Assembly: GCA_025463785.1 (NCBI GenBank)
Contig: JAODBD010000014.1
Location: forward strand, 304,040 to 368,039
Length of the DNA stretch: 64,000 bases
Reading direction: 5' to 3'
Source of the DNA: Glaciihabitans sp.
Lineage (GTDB): Bacteria > Actinomycetota > Actinomycetes > Actinomycetales > Microbacteriaceae
The position numbers and the translations under genes were made by a program. Shown here in pieces: positions 7,950-17,038 of the stretch. The first letter of the stretch is position 1; each line of letters starts with the position of its first letter. A model generated the notes under the pieces. That model worked only from the letters and a program-made list of their open reading frames with translations. It did not search any database and was not told the origin of the DNA.

Positions 7950-9732
7950 GCTGCACTCCTGATTTCGCGGTTGGTCTTGGCAGGTTCACGGCGACCACCG
8001 ATAGTTCGAGGTGGGACGGATGCGCCCCACCGTGGAAGACCTGCTGATGCGCGACGACCAGGTCGGCGGCGGCTGCCGATGCGACAGGCCCTCCGTTGCC
8101 GGGATTGACGTCGAATCGCGGAAAGTTGGAGCTGGAGATTTCGAGCCGGATGCGGTGGCCGCGGAGGATAACGATCGCGGTTGCGCCGAGGTCGATGCGA
8201 AACTCCCGCACCGAGCCTGCGGCGACGAGGTCTTCCGTTTCGGTGCCGTTCGCGTAGCGTGCCCGGATGATTCCGTCGCAGATGTTCAGTGCTCGCCCGT
8301 CGGGCAACACGTAGACGAGTTTGGCCGTCCAGTCGGTGTCGGCCGCCGAGGTTGCTGCCCACAGGGAGACAGCGACGGGTCCGCAGATCTCGAGATCTTC
8401 GTCGAGGGGGATAGTCGTGTAGGTGAGCACGTCGTCGCGCTGCTCGACCGCGCGCTGGTCGCGCTGGCCGGCATGCAGCCCCACGTAGACGCCGGGCAGG
8501 AACGTCGCGCCACCCGTCGTCGGCACCGGATCGGCCGGGTCAAACGTGAAGCTCGCCGCAGGCTGGTCCTCGCGGGGGTAATCCCTGGCGAGCACCCCCG
8601 CGAAGCGTGAATCCTCTGTACCTGAGCCGAGATACAAGCGCTCGGTGCGCGCACGGGTCGGTGGCCACGCATCCTCGTCCCGCCACTGGTTGGAGCCCAT
8701 GACGAAGACGCGAACCGGCGCGCTCGCAGAGGGCGTCGCATCCGGCTTCAGAAAACCCGCGAACCAGTCGAGCTGTACCCGAGTGAGGTCCAGTGAGGCG
8801 AGGGATGCGGACGGCCCGTAATCCACTTCGCCGAGCGCGTCGTAGGTGACCGCGTGCGCCCACGGGCCGACGATGAGCCGCTGCTCGGCGGCATCCGGCC
8901 TCGCAACGAGCCCGCGGTAGTTGGCGAGTGTGCCGTGCAGGAACACGTCGAACCACCCGCCGATGTGCAGGGCGGGAACGCCCACGGTAGCGAACTGGTC
9001 CGCGATGCTGATTGATCGCCAGAACTCGTCCCTGTCCGGATGCGCGAGCCAGTCGCTCCAGGCTGGCAGCAGCGCGCCCAGCCCGCCGAGCCCGTCGAGC
9101 GGTCGCGAGCGAAATGCGCTCCACGGATCGTCGATGAGCTTCTGCAATTGCGCCGTCACAGCTTCAACGTCCTCGCCCAGGCCACGCCGCCGTTCGGCTT
9201 CCGCGGCAGCCAGCCCGAGCGCCCAGTACAGGGTGAAGCCCAACTGAAGCGCGCCGCCGCGATAGGTCCAGTCATCGTGATAGTCAGAGGCGGTGACCTG
9301 CGGCGCGATCGCGCGCAGGGCCGGTGGATTGCGGGTGGCGGCGAGCAACTGGGTCGCGGCGTAGTACGAGGCCCCATACATCCCGACCCGGCCGTTTGAG
9401 TACGGTCTCGCGGCAAGCCATTCGATGGTGTCGACACCGTCATCCGCTTCGGTTCTGAATGGAACGAAGACACCCTCAGACCCGAACCGACCGCGGGTGT
9501 CCTGGATCACTACGACGAAACCTTCGCTCACGGCTCGAAGCGGCTCGATGCCGGCGTTTACGATGACGGCGAAAGAGTCGGCGCGATTGTATGGCGTGCG
9601 CTGCAGCAGAATCGGATATCGCCCAGCCGCTGCCGGCCGCCACACGTCTGCCTGCAGCCGGGTGCCGTCGCGCATGGCAATCCACACGTCGCGCTCGATG
9701 ATCACCCCATCGGTTGTGCCGCGGTCTGTCAT
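7927..9732 (-). CDS. CocE/NonD family alpha/beta-hydrolase (X-Pro dipeptidyl-peptidase S15-like)
   Basis: 601-residue hydrolase. The N-terminal half is an alpha/beta-hydrolase with nucleophile elbow GMYGASYYAATQ (Ser), Asp in IGGWFDVFLHG and His in VGPWAHAV. The C-terminal third is the jelly-roll domain of the PepX_C type (ICGPVAVSLWAAT, then RIRLEISSSNFPRFDVNPG). CocE enzymes cleave esters, amides or prolyl peptides; cytosolic here, as no signal peptide is seen. The start ATG overlaps the permease stop (ATGA), so it is translationally coupled to an ABC importer and probably acts on the imported compound. Confidence 0.86.
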   Translation of the reverse strand: MTDRGTTDGVIIERDVWIAMRDGTRLQADVWRPAAAGRYPILLQRTPYNRADSFAVIVNAGIEPLRAVSEGFVVVIQDTRGRFGSEGVFVPFRTEADDGVDTIEWLAARPYSNGRVGMYGASYYAATQLLAATRNPPALRAIAPQVTASDYHDDWTYRGGALQLGFTLYWALGLAAAEAERRRGLGEDVEAVTAQLQKLIDDPWSAFRSRPLDGLGGLGALLPAWSDWLAHPDRDEFWRSISIADQFATVGVPALHIGGWFDVFLHGTLANYRGLVARPDAAEQRLIVGPWAHAVTYDALGEVDYGPSASLASLDLTRVQLDWFAGFLKPDATPSASAPVRVFVMGSNQWRDEDAWPPTRARTERLYLGSGTEDSRFAGVLARDYPREDQPAASFTFDPADPVPTTGGATFLPGVYVGLHAGQRDQRAVEQRDDVLTYTTIPLDEDLEICGPVAVSLWAATSAADTDWTAKLVYVLPDGRALNICDGIIRARYANGTETEDLVAAGSVREFRIDLGATAIVILRGHRIRLEISSSNFPRFDVNPGNGGPVASAAAADLVVAHQQVFHGGAHPSHLELSVVAVNLPRPTAKSGVQHVTHRQD

Positions 9733-10973
9733 TCGCTGCCCAGGGCCGCGGTCGGTGCCGGCGTTGGCGCTGAGTCCGCCAGCTTGCGCCGGTTACGCGA
9801 CCGGGACGCGACCGTGTAGACAGCGGATGCCGCAATCAGTACGACGCCCTGGACGACGTACTGGTAGTTCGACCCGAGGTTCAGCATGTTGAAGCCATTG
9901 GACAGGGTGAACAGGATTACGGTGCCGAGCACCGACTTTCCCACATAGCCCGCGCCGCCGAAGAGCGAGGTTCCGCCGAGAATTGCAGCAGCGATGACGG
10001 TCAGTTCGGTTCCCGTCAGCGCGTTCGGGTCCACCGAGTTGAAGCGACCGGCATAGACGAGACCGACCGCGGCTGCTGCGATACCGGAGAGCACGAATGG
10101 CGCCATCTTGTAGAAATTCACGTTGATCCCGGAGAGCCGCGCTGCCTCGGGATTGCTGCCGACCGCGTACAGCTTTCGGCCGGGAACCAGGAACCGGAGG
10201 CCGAGACTCACCGCAACCGTGACGAACACCATAATCCAGACGGGCAGCGGTTGGGTCAGCAGGTCGGGAGCAGCAAACGAGACGATCAGCATCAGGATGC
10301 CCGCGATAATCAGGGCGACGAAGAAGCCGTCGAGTGGCAGCGCCGTCGACCTGCGTGCCTGTCGAAACCGGAAGACCGCGATCGCAATCAGCCCGATCCC
10401 GACGAGCGCTCCGACCCAGAATGGAATGCCCAGTACCACGTCGTCGATCGTCACGAGAGCCTGGGATTTCGCGGTGACGCTCTCGCCGTTCAGCACGATC
10501 AGCACGACGCCGCGTACCGCAGTCATTGCGCCGAGCGTGACGATGAAGGCATTGACACCGACCTTCTGAACCAGGATCGCGTTCGCGACGCCGACGACCG
10601 CGCCGACCGCGAGCGCAAGCAGGATGGCAGGCACCGTTCCGATCTTGTCGATCGTCTCGAGGGCGATCGCTGCGCTCAACGCGGCGACCGATGCAACGGA
10701 GAGATCGAAGTTGCCTGAGATCAGTACGACGGTCATGAAGACCGCGAGGATCGCATCCGGGGCAACCTGGCCGAGGATATTCGAGATGTTGATGCTCGAC
10801 AGGTACGCCGGCTGTCCGATCGCGACCGTCGTGATTACGAGAATCAGAACCAGCAACACCAGCGCGTAGACGACCCCGGCGCGTTGCGGCCGAAGGCTGT
10901 GGCTGGCCGAGCGGAGGCGCGACCCAATGCTCATCGACGGCACATCGTCGTGCTGTGTTTTCTGAATGGTCAT
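9729..10973 (-). CDS. ABC transporter permease, ribose/CUT2 type
   Basis: 414-residue inner-membrane permease of the RbsC/BPD_transp_2 family. Many hydrophobic segments; diagnostic blocks are ISGNFDLSVASVAALSA (the gID.SVG region), NAFIVTLGAMTAVRG, and LTVIAAAILGGTSLFGGAG. It is longer than RbsC because of an inserted loop (RFRQARRSTALPLDGFF). ATG 10973 overlaps the ATPase stop as ATGA, so the start is secure; upstream in-frame sequence is a shadow of the ATPase gene. It forms the channel of the importer encoded at 9.7-13.4 kb. Confidence 0.9.
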   Translation of the reverse strand: MTIQKTQHDDVPSMSIGSRLRSASHSLRPQRAGVVYALVLLVLILVITTVAIGQPAYLSSINISNILGQVAPDAILAVFMTVVLISGNFDLSVASVAALSAAIALETIDKIGTVPAILLALAVGAVVGVANAILVQKVGVNAFIVTLGAMTAVRGVVLIVLNGESVTAKSQALVTIDDVVLGIPFWVGALVGIGLIAIAVFRFRQARRSTALPLDGFFVALIIAGILMLIVSFAAPDLLTQPLPVWIMVFVTVAVSLGLRFLVPGRKLYAVGSNPEAARLSGINVNFYKMAPFVLSGIAAAAVGLVYAGRFNSVDPNALTGTELTVIAAAILGGTSLFGGAGYVGKSVLGTVILFTLSNGFNMLNLGSNYQYVVQGVVLIAASAVYTVASRSRNRRKLADSAPTPAPTAALGSE

Positions 10974-12478
10974 GCGAGGCCTCCAACGGATGCGGTCAAA
11001 TCGGCTACCGACACGGCATCCGCAGAAAATTCGGTTTCGATGGCTCCGTGCCTCAGTACGACGACCCGATCGACGAGGCTGAGCAGTTCTTCGAACTCGG
11101 AGAGCACGACGAGGATGCCGATGCCCCGCTCCGCGAGGTCGCGAATGAGTTTGATGAGGTCGGCCTTGCCTGCCACATCGACGCCGGCGGTCGGCTCGTC
11201 GAGCAGCAGCACGTGGTGAGTCTTGTAGATCCACTTGGCGAAGACGACTTTTTGGGCGTTGCCGCCGCTGAGGTCTTTGACCAGGGTGTCGATCGAGGGG
11301 GCGACGATGCCGAGCTCGCGCCGCGCTCGGCTTGCGAGCAGGCGTTCGCGAGCGACATCCAGGATTCGAAAGCGTCGCGAGAGCTCACGTGAATCCGCGA
11401 GCGAGGTGTTGCGCCAGATCTCCCAGTCGCCGATGAGCCCCTGGCTCATGCGGTCCTCCGGAACGAGGGCGAGACCGCCGGCGACGCCGGCCTGGGGCGA
11501 GGCAGACAGGGGATGCCCATTCACGACGACCTCGCCGCCGACGCGATGATCTGCTCCGAATATTGCCTTGAGCAGGGAGGTGCGGCCGGAGCCAAGCAAC
11601 CCGGCGATGCCGACGATCTCTCCGCGGCGAACCTGGAGGCTCACCGGGGAGTTCATGCCGGTCGACTGCAGCTCGCGAACATCCAGCACGACCTCGCCGA
11701 TGTCGTGGGTTGGCTTGACGGCCTCGACGGCGTGCAGCCTGCTGCCGACGATGCCGGCAACCATGCGCTCGACTGACATCCCGTCTCGGTCGAATTCGTC
11801 GACGAGTTGCCCGTCGCGCAGGACGCTCACTTCGTCGCAGATCTGCATGACCTCGTTGAGGAAGTGCGACACGAACACCACGGCCACCCCGGCGGCAGCC
11901 AGGCTGCGCGCCGCACCGAGAACGCCAGCCCGTTCTGCCGGAGAGATGGATGCCGTCGGCTCGTCGAGCAAAATGAGCGCCGGATTCTGCGCGAGCGCCC
12001 GCAGGATCGACACCATCTGCCTATCGCCGACGGAAAGTTCCGCGACGATCGTGTGCGGGTCGATCTCGAATGCCACACGTTCGCACAGGGCCGCGAATTC
12101 CGAGATTCGGTCCTGGGGTTTCCAGAGCCCCGTCGTTTCGTTGCCGAGGTACACGTTCTCGAGAACGCTCAGCGCCGGAACGACGGGACTCTGTTGGTGC
12201 ACGACGGCGACGCCCGCGGATTGCGCATCCGCGGGTCGACGCCAATCGGTGGAGCGCCCAAGCCATACCAGTTCACCGGTTGTCGGCCTTTCGGCACCCG
12301 CGATGATTTTGATGAGCGTGGATTTTCCGGCGCCATTCGCTCCGACCAACCCGTGAACTATCCCGGCACGCAGCGAGAGTGAAACTCCTCGCAGCGCCTG
12401 TGTTCCCCCGGGATAGGTCTTCGTGATGTTTCGAATCGCCAGCGTCGAGGGTGGAACAACTACCACTGAGCTACGCAC
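10970..12478 (-). CDS. ABC transporter ATP-binding protein, double cassette (RbsA type)
   Basis: 502 residues with two ATPase cassettes, as in sugar CUT2 importers. Cassette 1: Walker A GANGAGKST, signature LSVGD (non-canonical), Walker B LILLDEPTA. Cassette 2: degenerate Walker A GLLGSGRTS, signature LSGGNAQK, LLLDEPTAGVD. A degenerate second Walker A is normal for RbsA-like proteins. The GTG start at 12478 overlaps the end of the binding-protein gene by 19 bp and no clear Shine-Dalgarno is seen, so the exact start (12478 or the next GTG at 12466) is open. Confidence 0.9.
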   Translation of the reverse strand: MRSSVVVVPPSTLAIRNITKTYPGGTQALRGVSLSLRAGIVHGLVGANGAGKSTLIKIIAGAERPTTGELVWLGRSTDWRRPADAQSAGVAVVHQQSPVVPALSVLENVYLGNETTGLWKPQDRISEFAALCERVAFEIDPHTIVAELSVGDRQMVSILRALAQNPALILLDEPTASISPAERAGVLGAARSLAAAGVAVVFVSHFLNEVMQICDEVSVLRDGQLVDEFDRDGMSVERMVAGIVGSRLHAVEAVKPTHDIGEVVLDVRELQSTGMNSPVSLQVRRGEIVGIAGLLGSGRTSLLKAIFGADHRVGGEVVVNGHPLSASPQAGVAGGLALVPEDRMSQGLIGDWEIWRNTSLADSRELSRRFRILDVARERLLASRARRELGIVAPSIDTLVKDLSGGNAQKVVFAKWIYKTHHVLLLDEPTAGVDVAGKADLIKLIRDLAERGIGILVVLSEFEELLSLVDRVVVLRHGAIETEFSADAVSVADLTASVGGLA

Positions 12479-13446
12479 TGATCGACGTTGGCCAGGGTGA
12501 TGGCTGGCGTGCTGTAGGTCAGTACCTGGTGCGGAGCGGCGGTCTTGCCCGTGATCTGCGCGTACAGGGTGTCAATGGCTTTGGCGCCTTCGTCGACTGG
12601 CTTGTAGCAGACGTCTCCGTAGATCGAGCCGTCCTTGATGCCGTTGATGCCGGCGGCAGAGCCACCGTTACCAAGGATCTTCGCCTTCGAGTGAGCGGCG
12701 GCGACTGCCTTCGCGCATCCCGTCGCCATGTCATCGCTGATGGCATAGAAGAGGTTGACGCTCGGATGTGCACTCAGGATGCCCTGGCACGCGGCCTGGC
12801 CGGCCTCCGGAGTCCAGTTGCCTGGCTGAGTTGCGACGATCTGGAAGCCACCCTTTGCGGCGAGTCCGGACTTGAAGCCGGCCGTCCAGGTGGTGTTTTC
12901 AAGGAATCCGGCTGCACCCGTAATGATGGCGACCTGGCCACCGGTGGGGAGTGCCTGCTCGGCGAGTGTGGCCTCTTCTGTGCCGAGTACCGCTGCGCTC
13001 TCGTTCATGGTGAAAGACAGTTTGGCGTACGGAACAGTGGTCGGACCAGTGCCGACCGTGCCGTGCACCGAGGCGACCGGGATGCCGGCGGCGACCGCCT
13101 GGTCAACCATAGCCTGAGCGGGTCCGGGGGAGTTCGGAACAATCAGGATGCCGCTGACCTTCTGAGCGACGAGGTCCTGCATGTCGCTGCCCTGCTTCTG
13201 CACATCGCCCTTGGAGTCGAGGACGACGAGTTTGATGCCGAGCTTCGTTGCTTCCTGCTGCGCGCCCTTCGCGAGCCCGACCGGGAACGTGCCTGCCATG
13301 GTCTGATTAGACAGGCCAATGACAATGTTCTTGGGGGATTTGGTTGCTGGGGTCGTCGTTGATCCTGTTGCGGTCGAACATCCGGCGAGAAGGGCAATGA
13401 GCGCTGCGCCCATGCCTATCTGGAGTGCCAAGCGTGTGCGTGTCAT
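12460..13446 (-). CDS. ABC transporter substrate-binding lipoprotein (periplasmic-binding type 1)
   Basis: 328-residue lipoprotein. Signal peptide with lipobox LLAGC at residues 18-22, then a type 1 periplasmic-binding fold (KNIVIGLSNQTMAGTFPVGL, then SGILIVPNSPG and QVAIITGAAG). It captures the ligand outside the membrane for the double-cassette ATPase and permease encoded next. CUT2 proteins bind sugars, but the accompanying hydrolase and enolase suggest a ligand with an ester/amide and a carboxylate (inference). First gene of the operon 13446-6846. Confidence 0.88.
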   Translation of the reverse strand: MTRTRLALQIGMGAALIALLAGCSTATGSTTTPATKSPKNIVIGLSNQTMAGTFPVGLAKGAQQEATKLGIKLVVLDSKGDVQKQGSDMQDLVAQKVSGILIVPNSPGPAQAMVDQAVAAGIPVASVHGTVGTGPTTVPYAKLSFTMNESAAVLGTEEATLAEQALPTGGQVAIITGAAGFLENTTWTAGFKSGLAAKGGFQIVATQPGNWTPEAGQAACQGILSAHPSVNLFYAISDDMATGCAKAVAAAHSKAKILGNGGSAAGINGIKDGSIYGDVCYKPVDEGAKAIDTLYAQITGKTAAPHQVLTYSTPAITLANVDQCVAQW

Positions 13447-13483
13447 TTAGTACAACCCTTCGTTGGATTTCCTATTTGATCTA

Positions 13484-13511
13484 TGATTATGGGGAAAGGG
13501 CCCGCTGTCAA
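13484..13511 (-). promoter_or_regulatory. Predicted promoter of the CUT2-hydrolase operon
   Basis: Reading the minus strand: -35 TTGACA (13511-13506), 16-bp spacer, -10 TAATCA (13489-13484), about 40 bp ahead of the binding-protein ATG. The same 140-bp gap contains the 11-bp perfect palindrome TTGCTCAGCAA (13550-13560) close to the divergent gntR start and a gntR -10 candidate TATAGG at 13574. The palindrome could be the regulator's site; that is unproved. Confidence 0.45.
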
Positions 13512-13588
13512 ATTGCGTGTTCCGGCGAGTAAACGCGGGCATTTGCGTATTGCTCAGCAACAATCGTTCTTCATATAGGCTGTAGGAC

Positions 13589-14305
13589 ATGCCTTCTCCC
13601 TCCAGCGAGAGTTCGGAATCGCCCTGGCTGTCTGCCGGCGCCCCGCGTCGCTCGATACTGGGGGACGAGATCTACGAGCTGATCAAGTCGCGCCTCATGG
13701 ATAACCTCGTGGAGCCGGGCTCGCGGCTCTCGATCGATGGCCTCGCTCGGGATTTCGGTTGCTCGCCCACGCCCGTCAGGGAGGCACTCGCCCGCCTCGA
13801 GTCCGACGGTCTGGTCGTCAAGCGCGCACACCATGGTTACACCGTCGCTCCCCTCATGGACGCCAAGTCGTTCGACGAGCTGTTCCGCGTCAGACTGTTA
13901 CTCGAGCCCGCCGCCGCATCCTGGGCCGCCGAGCGCGCGACGCGGACGCACGTGAGAAACCTCGAGGACCTCATTTCCGAAATGGAAGAGCCGGTCAAGG
14001 GAGCGAGCTACGACAGCTACAAACTGTTCGCAGCACAGGATGCCGCGTTTCACCTGGCTGTTGCGTCGGCATCCGGCGTCGACCTGATTGTGGACATTCT
14101 CGAGAGAATTCGGCCGCACTCCCAGCTTTACCGCTTGTACTACGAGACCGGCATCGAGACCGACACCGTGATAGAACACCAACACGTGCTTGACGCCGTG
14201 GCGGGGCACAACGGCGAAGGCGCAGCAGACGCGATGCGCGCACATTTGGAGGCCGCACGAGGTCGACTTGCGAACGCTGTGGGCGGGGCCGAGCAGCCTG
14301 CCTGA
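13589..14305 (+). CDS. GntR family transcriptional regulator, FCD (FadR) subfamily
   Basis: 238 residues. Winged helix-turn-helix at about residues 25-90 (LSIDGLARDFGCSPTPVREA, then LARLESDGLVV), then the all-helical FCD effector domain with metal/ligand His positions in AAFHLAVASASG and VIEHQHVLDAVAGHN, and the closing AMRAHLEAARGRL. FCD regulators usually bind carboxylic acids, which fits a target operon ending in an acid-sugar-type enolase. It is divergent from that operon across 142 bp and is the obvious candidate regulator. Confidence 0.87.
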   Translation: MPSPSSESSESPWLSAGAPRRSILGDEIYELIKSRLMDNLVEPGSRLSIDGLARDFGCSPTPVREALARLESDGLVVKRAHHGYTVAPLMDAKSFDELFRVRLLLEPAAASWAAERATRTHVRNLEDLISEMEEPVKGASYDSYKLFAAQDAAFHLAVASASGVDLIVDILERIRPHSQLYRLYYETGIETDTVIEHQHVLDAVAGHNGEGAADAMRAHLEAARGRLANAVGGAEQPA

Positions 14306-14333
14306 CTCGTTTCTGCGCGGTGTGGCTGATTGC

Positions 14334-14672
14334 TTAGGCGTCGACCGGTGTCCACCGCTGCCCGAAGGCGACCAGCGGCTGCAGTGAGCGCATCAGGTCG
14401 GCGCCGCGGGGTGTCAGTCGATAGCGCACCTGCACCGGTGTTGACGCTGTGACCTCTCGATCGACCAACCCCTCGCGCTCGAGTTCCTTCAGGCGTTGTG
14501 CGAGCAGGCGATCCGAGAGGCCGGGCACGACCGCGACGATCTCGCTAAAGCGTTCGGCGTGACGCGCGATCGCCATCAGGATGCTTGAGCTCCATCGCTT
14601 GCCGACCAGCTCGACGGCTACCGTGAACAGCCGGCACTCATCGTCATCGACGTGATCGAAAAAGGTTTCCAC
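14334..14672 (-). CDS. HxlR family winged-helix regulator
   Basis: 112 residues. HxlR pattern: N-terminal DECRLFTVAVELVGKRWSSS with the conserved Cys used for redox or electrophile sensing in several family members, then RFSEIVAVVPGLSDRLLAQR and LKELEREGLV, and the C-terminal YRLTPRGADLMRSLQPL. It starts with GTG and has no visible ribosome site. Its start codon lies inside a set of CTTAC/GTAAG half-sites, implying autoregulation and control of the divergent flavoenzyme gene. Confidence 0.88.
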   Translation of the reverse strand: METFFDHVDDDECRLFTVAVELVGKRWSSSILMAIARHAERFSEIVAVVPGLSDRLLAQRLKELEREGLVDREVTASTPVQVRYRLTPRGADLMRSLQPLVAFGQRWTPVDA

Positions 14673-14694
14673 TTACAAAGAGTAAGTCACTTAC
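14672..14694. promoter_or_regulatory. Operator-like CTTAC/GTAAG array for HxlR
   Basis: Three alternating half-sites, CTTAC at 14672, GTAAG at 14682 and CTTAC at 14690, give two overlapping inverted repeats: CTTAC-N5-GTAAG and GTAAG-N3-CTTAC. TTAC-N5-GTAA spacing is like known HxlR/YodB-type sites. It sits between the hxlR-like gene and the divergent two-domain flavoenzyme gene. Confidence 0.6.
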
Positions 14695-14736
14695 CCATCG
14701 GTTGGCAAAGGAACTTCGAGTTGTCAGACTCTACTC

Positions 14737-17010
14737 ATGCCTGATTATGGACACCAGCTCGAGTTCGGAACGTTCGTGACGCCCGTGAACGATCCGCCGC
14801 CCGCCGCGGTGGGGCTCGCACAACTCAGCGAACAGCTCGGGTTCGACCTCGTTTCCTTTCAGGATCATCCGTACCAGCCGTCCTTTTTCGACACCTGGAC
14901 GCTGATGTCGTTTGTCGCGGCCCGAACCGAGCGGATCCAGATCTCGGCCAATGTGCTCAATCTGCCGCTTCGACTGCCGGCCGTGACCGCTCGAGCCGCA
15001 GCCAGCCTGGATCTTCTCTCCGGCGGCCGATTCGCGCTGGGGCTCGGCGCCGGAGGATTTTGGGATGCCATCGAAGCGATGGGAGGCCCTCGGCGCACAC
15101 CGGGTCAGGCGGTTGACGCACTCAGCGAAGCCATCGAGGTGATACGTGGCATCTGGGATGTGAGCGACCGCGCGCCACTTCGGATCCCGGGTACGTACTA
15201 CTCGGTGAACGGGGCAAAGCGGGGACCGGCCGCAGCTCACGACATCCCGATCTGGCTTGGCGCATATAAACCGCGGATGCTGCGGCTCATCGGTCGCAAA
15301 GCCGACGGCTGGCTACCATCGCTCGGGTATATGCAACCGGGCGACCTCGGGCGGGGCAACGCCGCGATCGACGAAAGTGCCATTGCGGCGGGACGAGAGC
15401 CGCGCGACATCCGGCGGCTTCTGAATATCGGGGGACGCTTTTCCGCCGTCAGCGCGGGCGCACTCGACGGCCCGGTTTCGCAGTGGGTCGAGGAGTTGAC
15501 GGTGATGGCACTCGAGGATGGTGTCGGCACCTTCTTCCTCGCCTCCGATGCCCCGGCCGTGATGGAGCAGTTTGCCGCCGAGGTGATGCCGGCGGTCCGT
15601 GAGGCGGTCGCGGGCGCTCGCGCCACAAACGGAACACCTTCGGCCGACGCGCGATCATCGGGTTCACGCGCCAAACGCCTGGATGGAATCGACTACGAGA
15701 GTGTGCCCGCATCGCTCGCGGCAACAGCCGTCGAACCCGGAGACGCGGGCTACGCCAGCGTGCGTTCGACTTATATGCGGGGCGGCTCACCCGGACTCGT
15801 GCTACAGCCGCGCACTGTCGCCGAAGTGGTTGATGCGCTGGTCTTCGCTCGGGAGCAGTCGGTTCCGCTCTCACTGCGCAGCGCCGGGCACGGCTTCAGC
15901 GGTCGATCGACGAACGACGGCGGAATCGTCATCAGCCTGGCCAAACTGAACGCGATCGAGATACTCGACGTTTCGACGCGTCGCGTTCGGGTTGAGCCCG
16001 GCGCGCTCTGGTCCGCGGTGGCGGCGGTGCTCGCCCCTCATGGCTGGGCCTTGAGCTCGGGTGACTACGGCGGCGTTGGAGTGGGAGGCCTGGCGACGGC
16101 CGGCGGCATCGGCTGGCTGGCGCGCGAGCACGGCCTCACGATCGATCACCTGCGTGCCGTCGACATCGTGCTGGCGGACGGCAGCGTCGTGCACGCCAGT
16201 GACGACGAGAACGCCGACCTGTTCTGGGCCGTGCGAGGTGCTGGCGCCAACTTCGGGATCGTCGTGTCCTTCGAGTTCGAGGTCGATGATCAGGTTGGCG
16301 ATGTCGGGTTCGCACAGTTCATCCAGGACGCGACCGACACGGCCGCGGTTCTTGAGAAGTGGGGTGCGACCGTCGAGGCTTCCCCGCGGGATGTCACGAG
16401 TTCGGTCATGATCCAGCCAGGCGCCCAAACGCTCGCCCGCGTGAATACGGTCGTGGACTCCGACGACACCGACTCCATCATCGAACGGCTGCAGCCCCTC
16501 GCCGACGTCGCGCCGCTGCTCGACCAGAGCGTTCAACTGATGCCGTATGCGGAGGTGATGGCAAACGATCGCGGGGCCGGGCCGCAACGCGGTCAGGGTG
16601 AGCCGCATGCCCGCTCGGCACTGGTCGAGCACATCACGCCGGAATTCGCGGCAGCATCCGCTCGCGCCATCGCCAGCGGCGCAATTTACTGGTTCCAGTT
16701 GCGGTCGGTGGGTGGCGCGGTGAGCGACGTGGATCCGGATGCGACGGCCTACGCCCACCGGTCGGCGAACTTCTCCCTCGTCGCCATCGGCGCCGACGAC
16801 GACCGACTGAATGAGGCATGGACCGAGTTGTCGGGGCACGTCAGCGGCATGTACCTGAGCTTCGAAACAGGGCTCCACGAAGGCCGAATCGAGGATGCTT
16901 TTCCTCCGAAAACGCTCGCGCGCCTCCGCGAACTGAAGACCGTCTACGACCCGCAGAACCTGTTCCGCGACAACTTCAACATCGGGGCGCTGGAAGCCTC
17001 GGCGGGATAG
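14737..17010 (+). CDS. Two-domain flavoenzyme: luciferase-like (F420/FMN) oxidoreductase fused to berberine-bridge-type FAD oxidase
   Basis: 757 residues. Residues 1-290 form an LLM-class TIM-barrel oxidoreductase (FVTPVNDPPPAAVGLAQLSE, then LDLLSGGRFALGLGAGG, IPIWLGAYKPRMLRLIGRKA), using F420 or FMN. After a linker of about 45 residues (ADARSSGSRAKRLDG) residues 335-757 form a vanillyl-alcohol-oxidase-fold FAD protein: VLQPRTVAEVVDAL, RSAGHGFSG with the His that can carry covalent FAD, GVGVGGLATAGGIGWLAREH, and the C-terminal BBE block NLFRDNFNI. No stop or frame change between them. Probably secondary or xenobiotic metabolism; substrate unknown. The HxlR gene diverges from it and an AKR gene follows 28 nt later. 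Confidence 0.88.
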   Translation: MPDYGHQLEFGTFVTPVNDPPPAAVGLAQLSEQLGFDLVSFQDHPYQPSFFDTWTLMSFVAARTERIQISANVLNLPLRLPAVTARAAASLDLLSGGRFALGLGAGGFWDAIEAMGGPRRTPGQAVDALSEAIEVIRGIWDVSDRAPLRIPGTYYSVNGAKRGPAAAHDIPIWLGAYKPRMLRLIGRKADGWLPSLGYMQPGDLGRGNAAIDESAIAAGREPRDIRRLLNIGGRFSAVSAGALDGPVSQWVEELTVMALEDGVGTFFLASDAPAVMEQFAAEVMPAVREAVAGARATNGTPSADARSSGSRAKRLDGIDYESVPASLAATAVEPGDAGYASVRSTYMRGGSPGLVLQPRTVAEVVDALVFAREQSVPLSLRSAGHGFSGRSTNDGGIVISLAKLNAIEILDVSTRRVRVEPGALWSAVAAVLAPHGWALSSGDYGGVGVGGLATAGGIGWLAREHGLTIDHLRAVDIVLADGSVVHASDDENADLFWAVRGAGANFGIVVSFEFEVDDQVGDVGFAQFIQDATDTAAVLEKWGATVEASPRDVTSSVMIQPGAQTLARVNTVVDSDDTDSIIERLQPLADVAPLLDQSVQLMPYAEVMANDRGAGPQRGQGEPHARSALVEHITPEFAAASARAIASGAIYWFQLRSVGGAVSDVDPDATAYAHRSANFSLVAIGADDDRLNEAWTELSGHVSGMYLSFETGLHEGRIEDAFPPKTLARLRELKTVYDPQNLFRDNFNIGALEASAG

Positions 17011-17038
17011 TCCAAGGTCGATGCGGCAGTATGGATCT

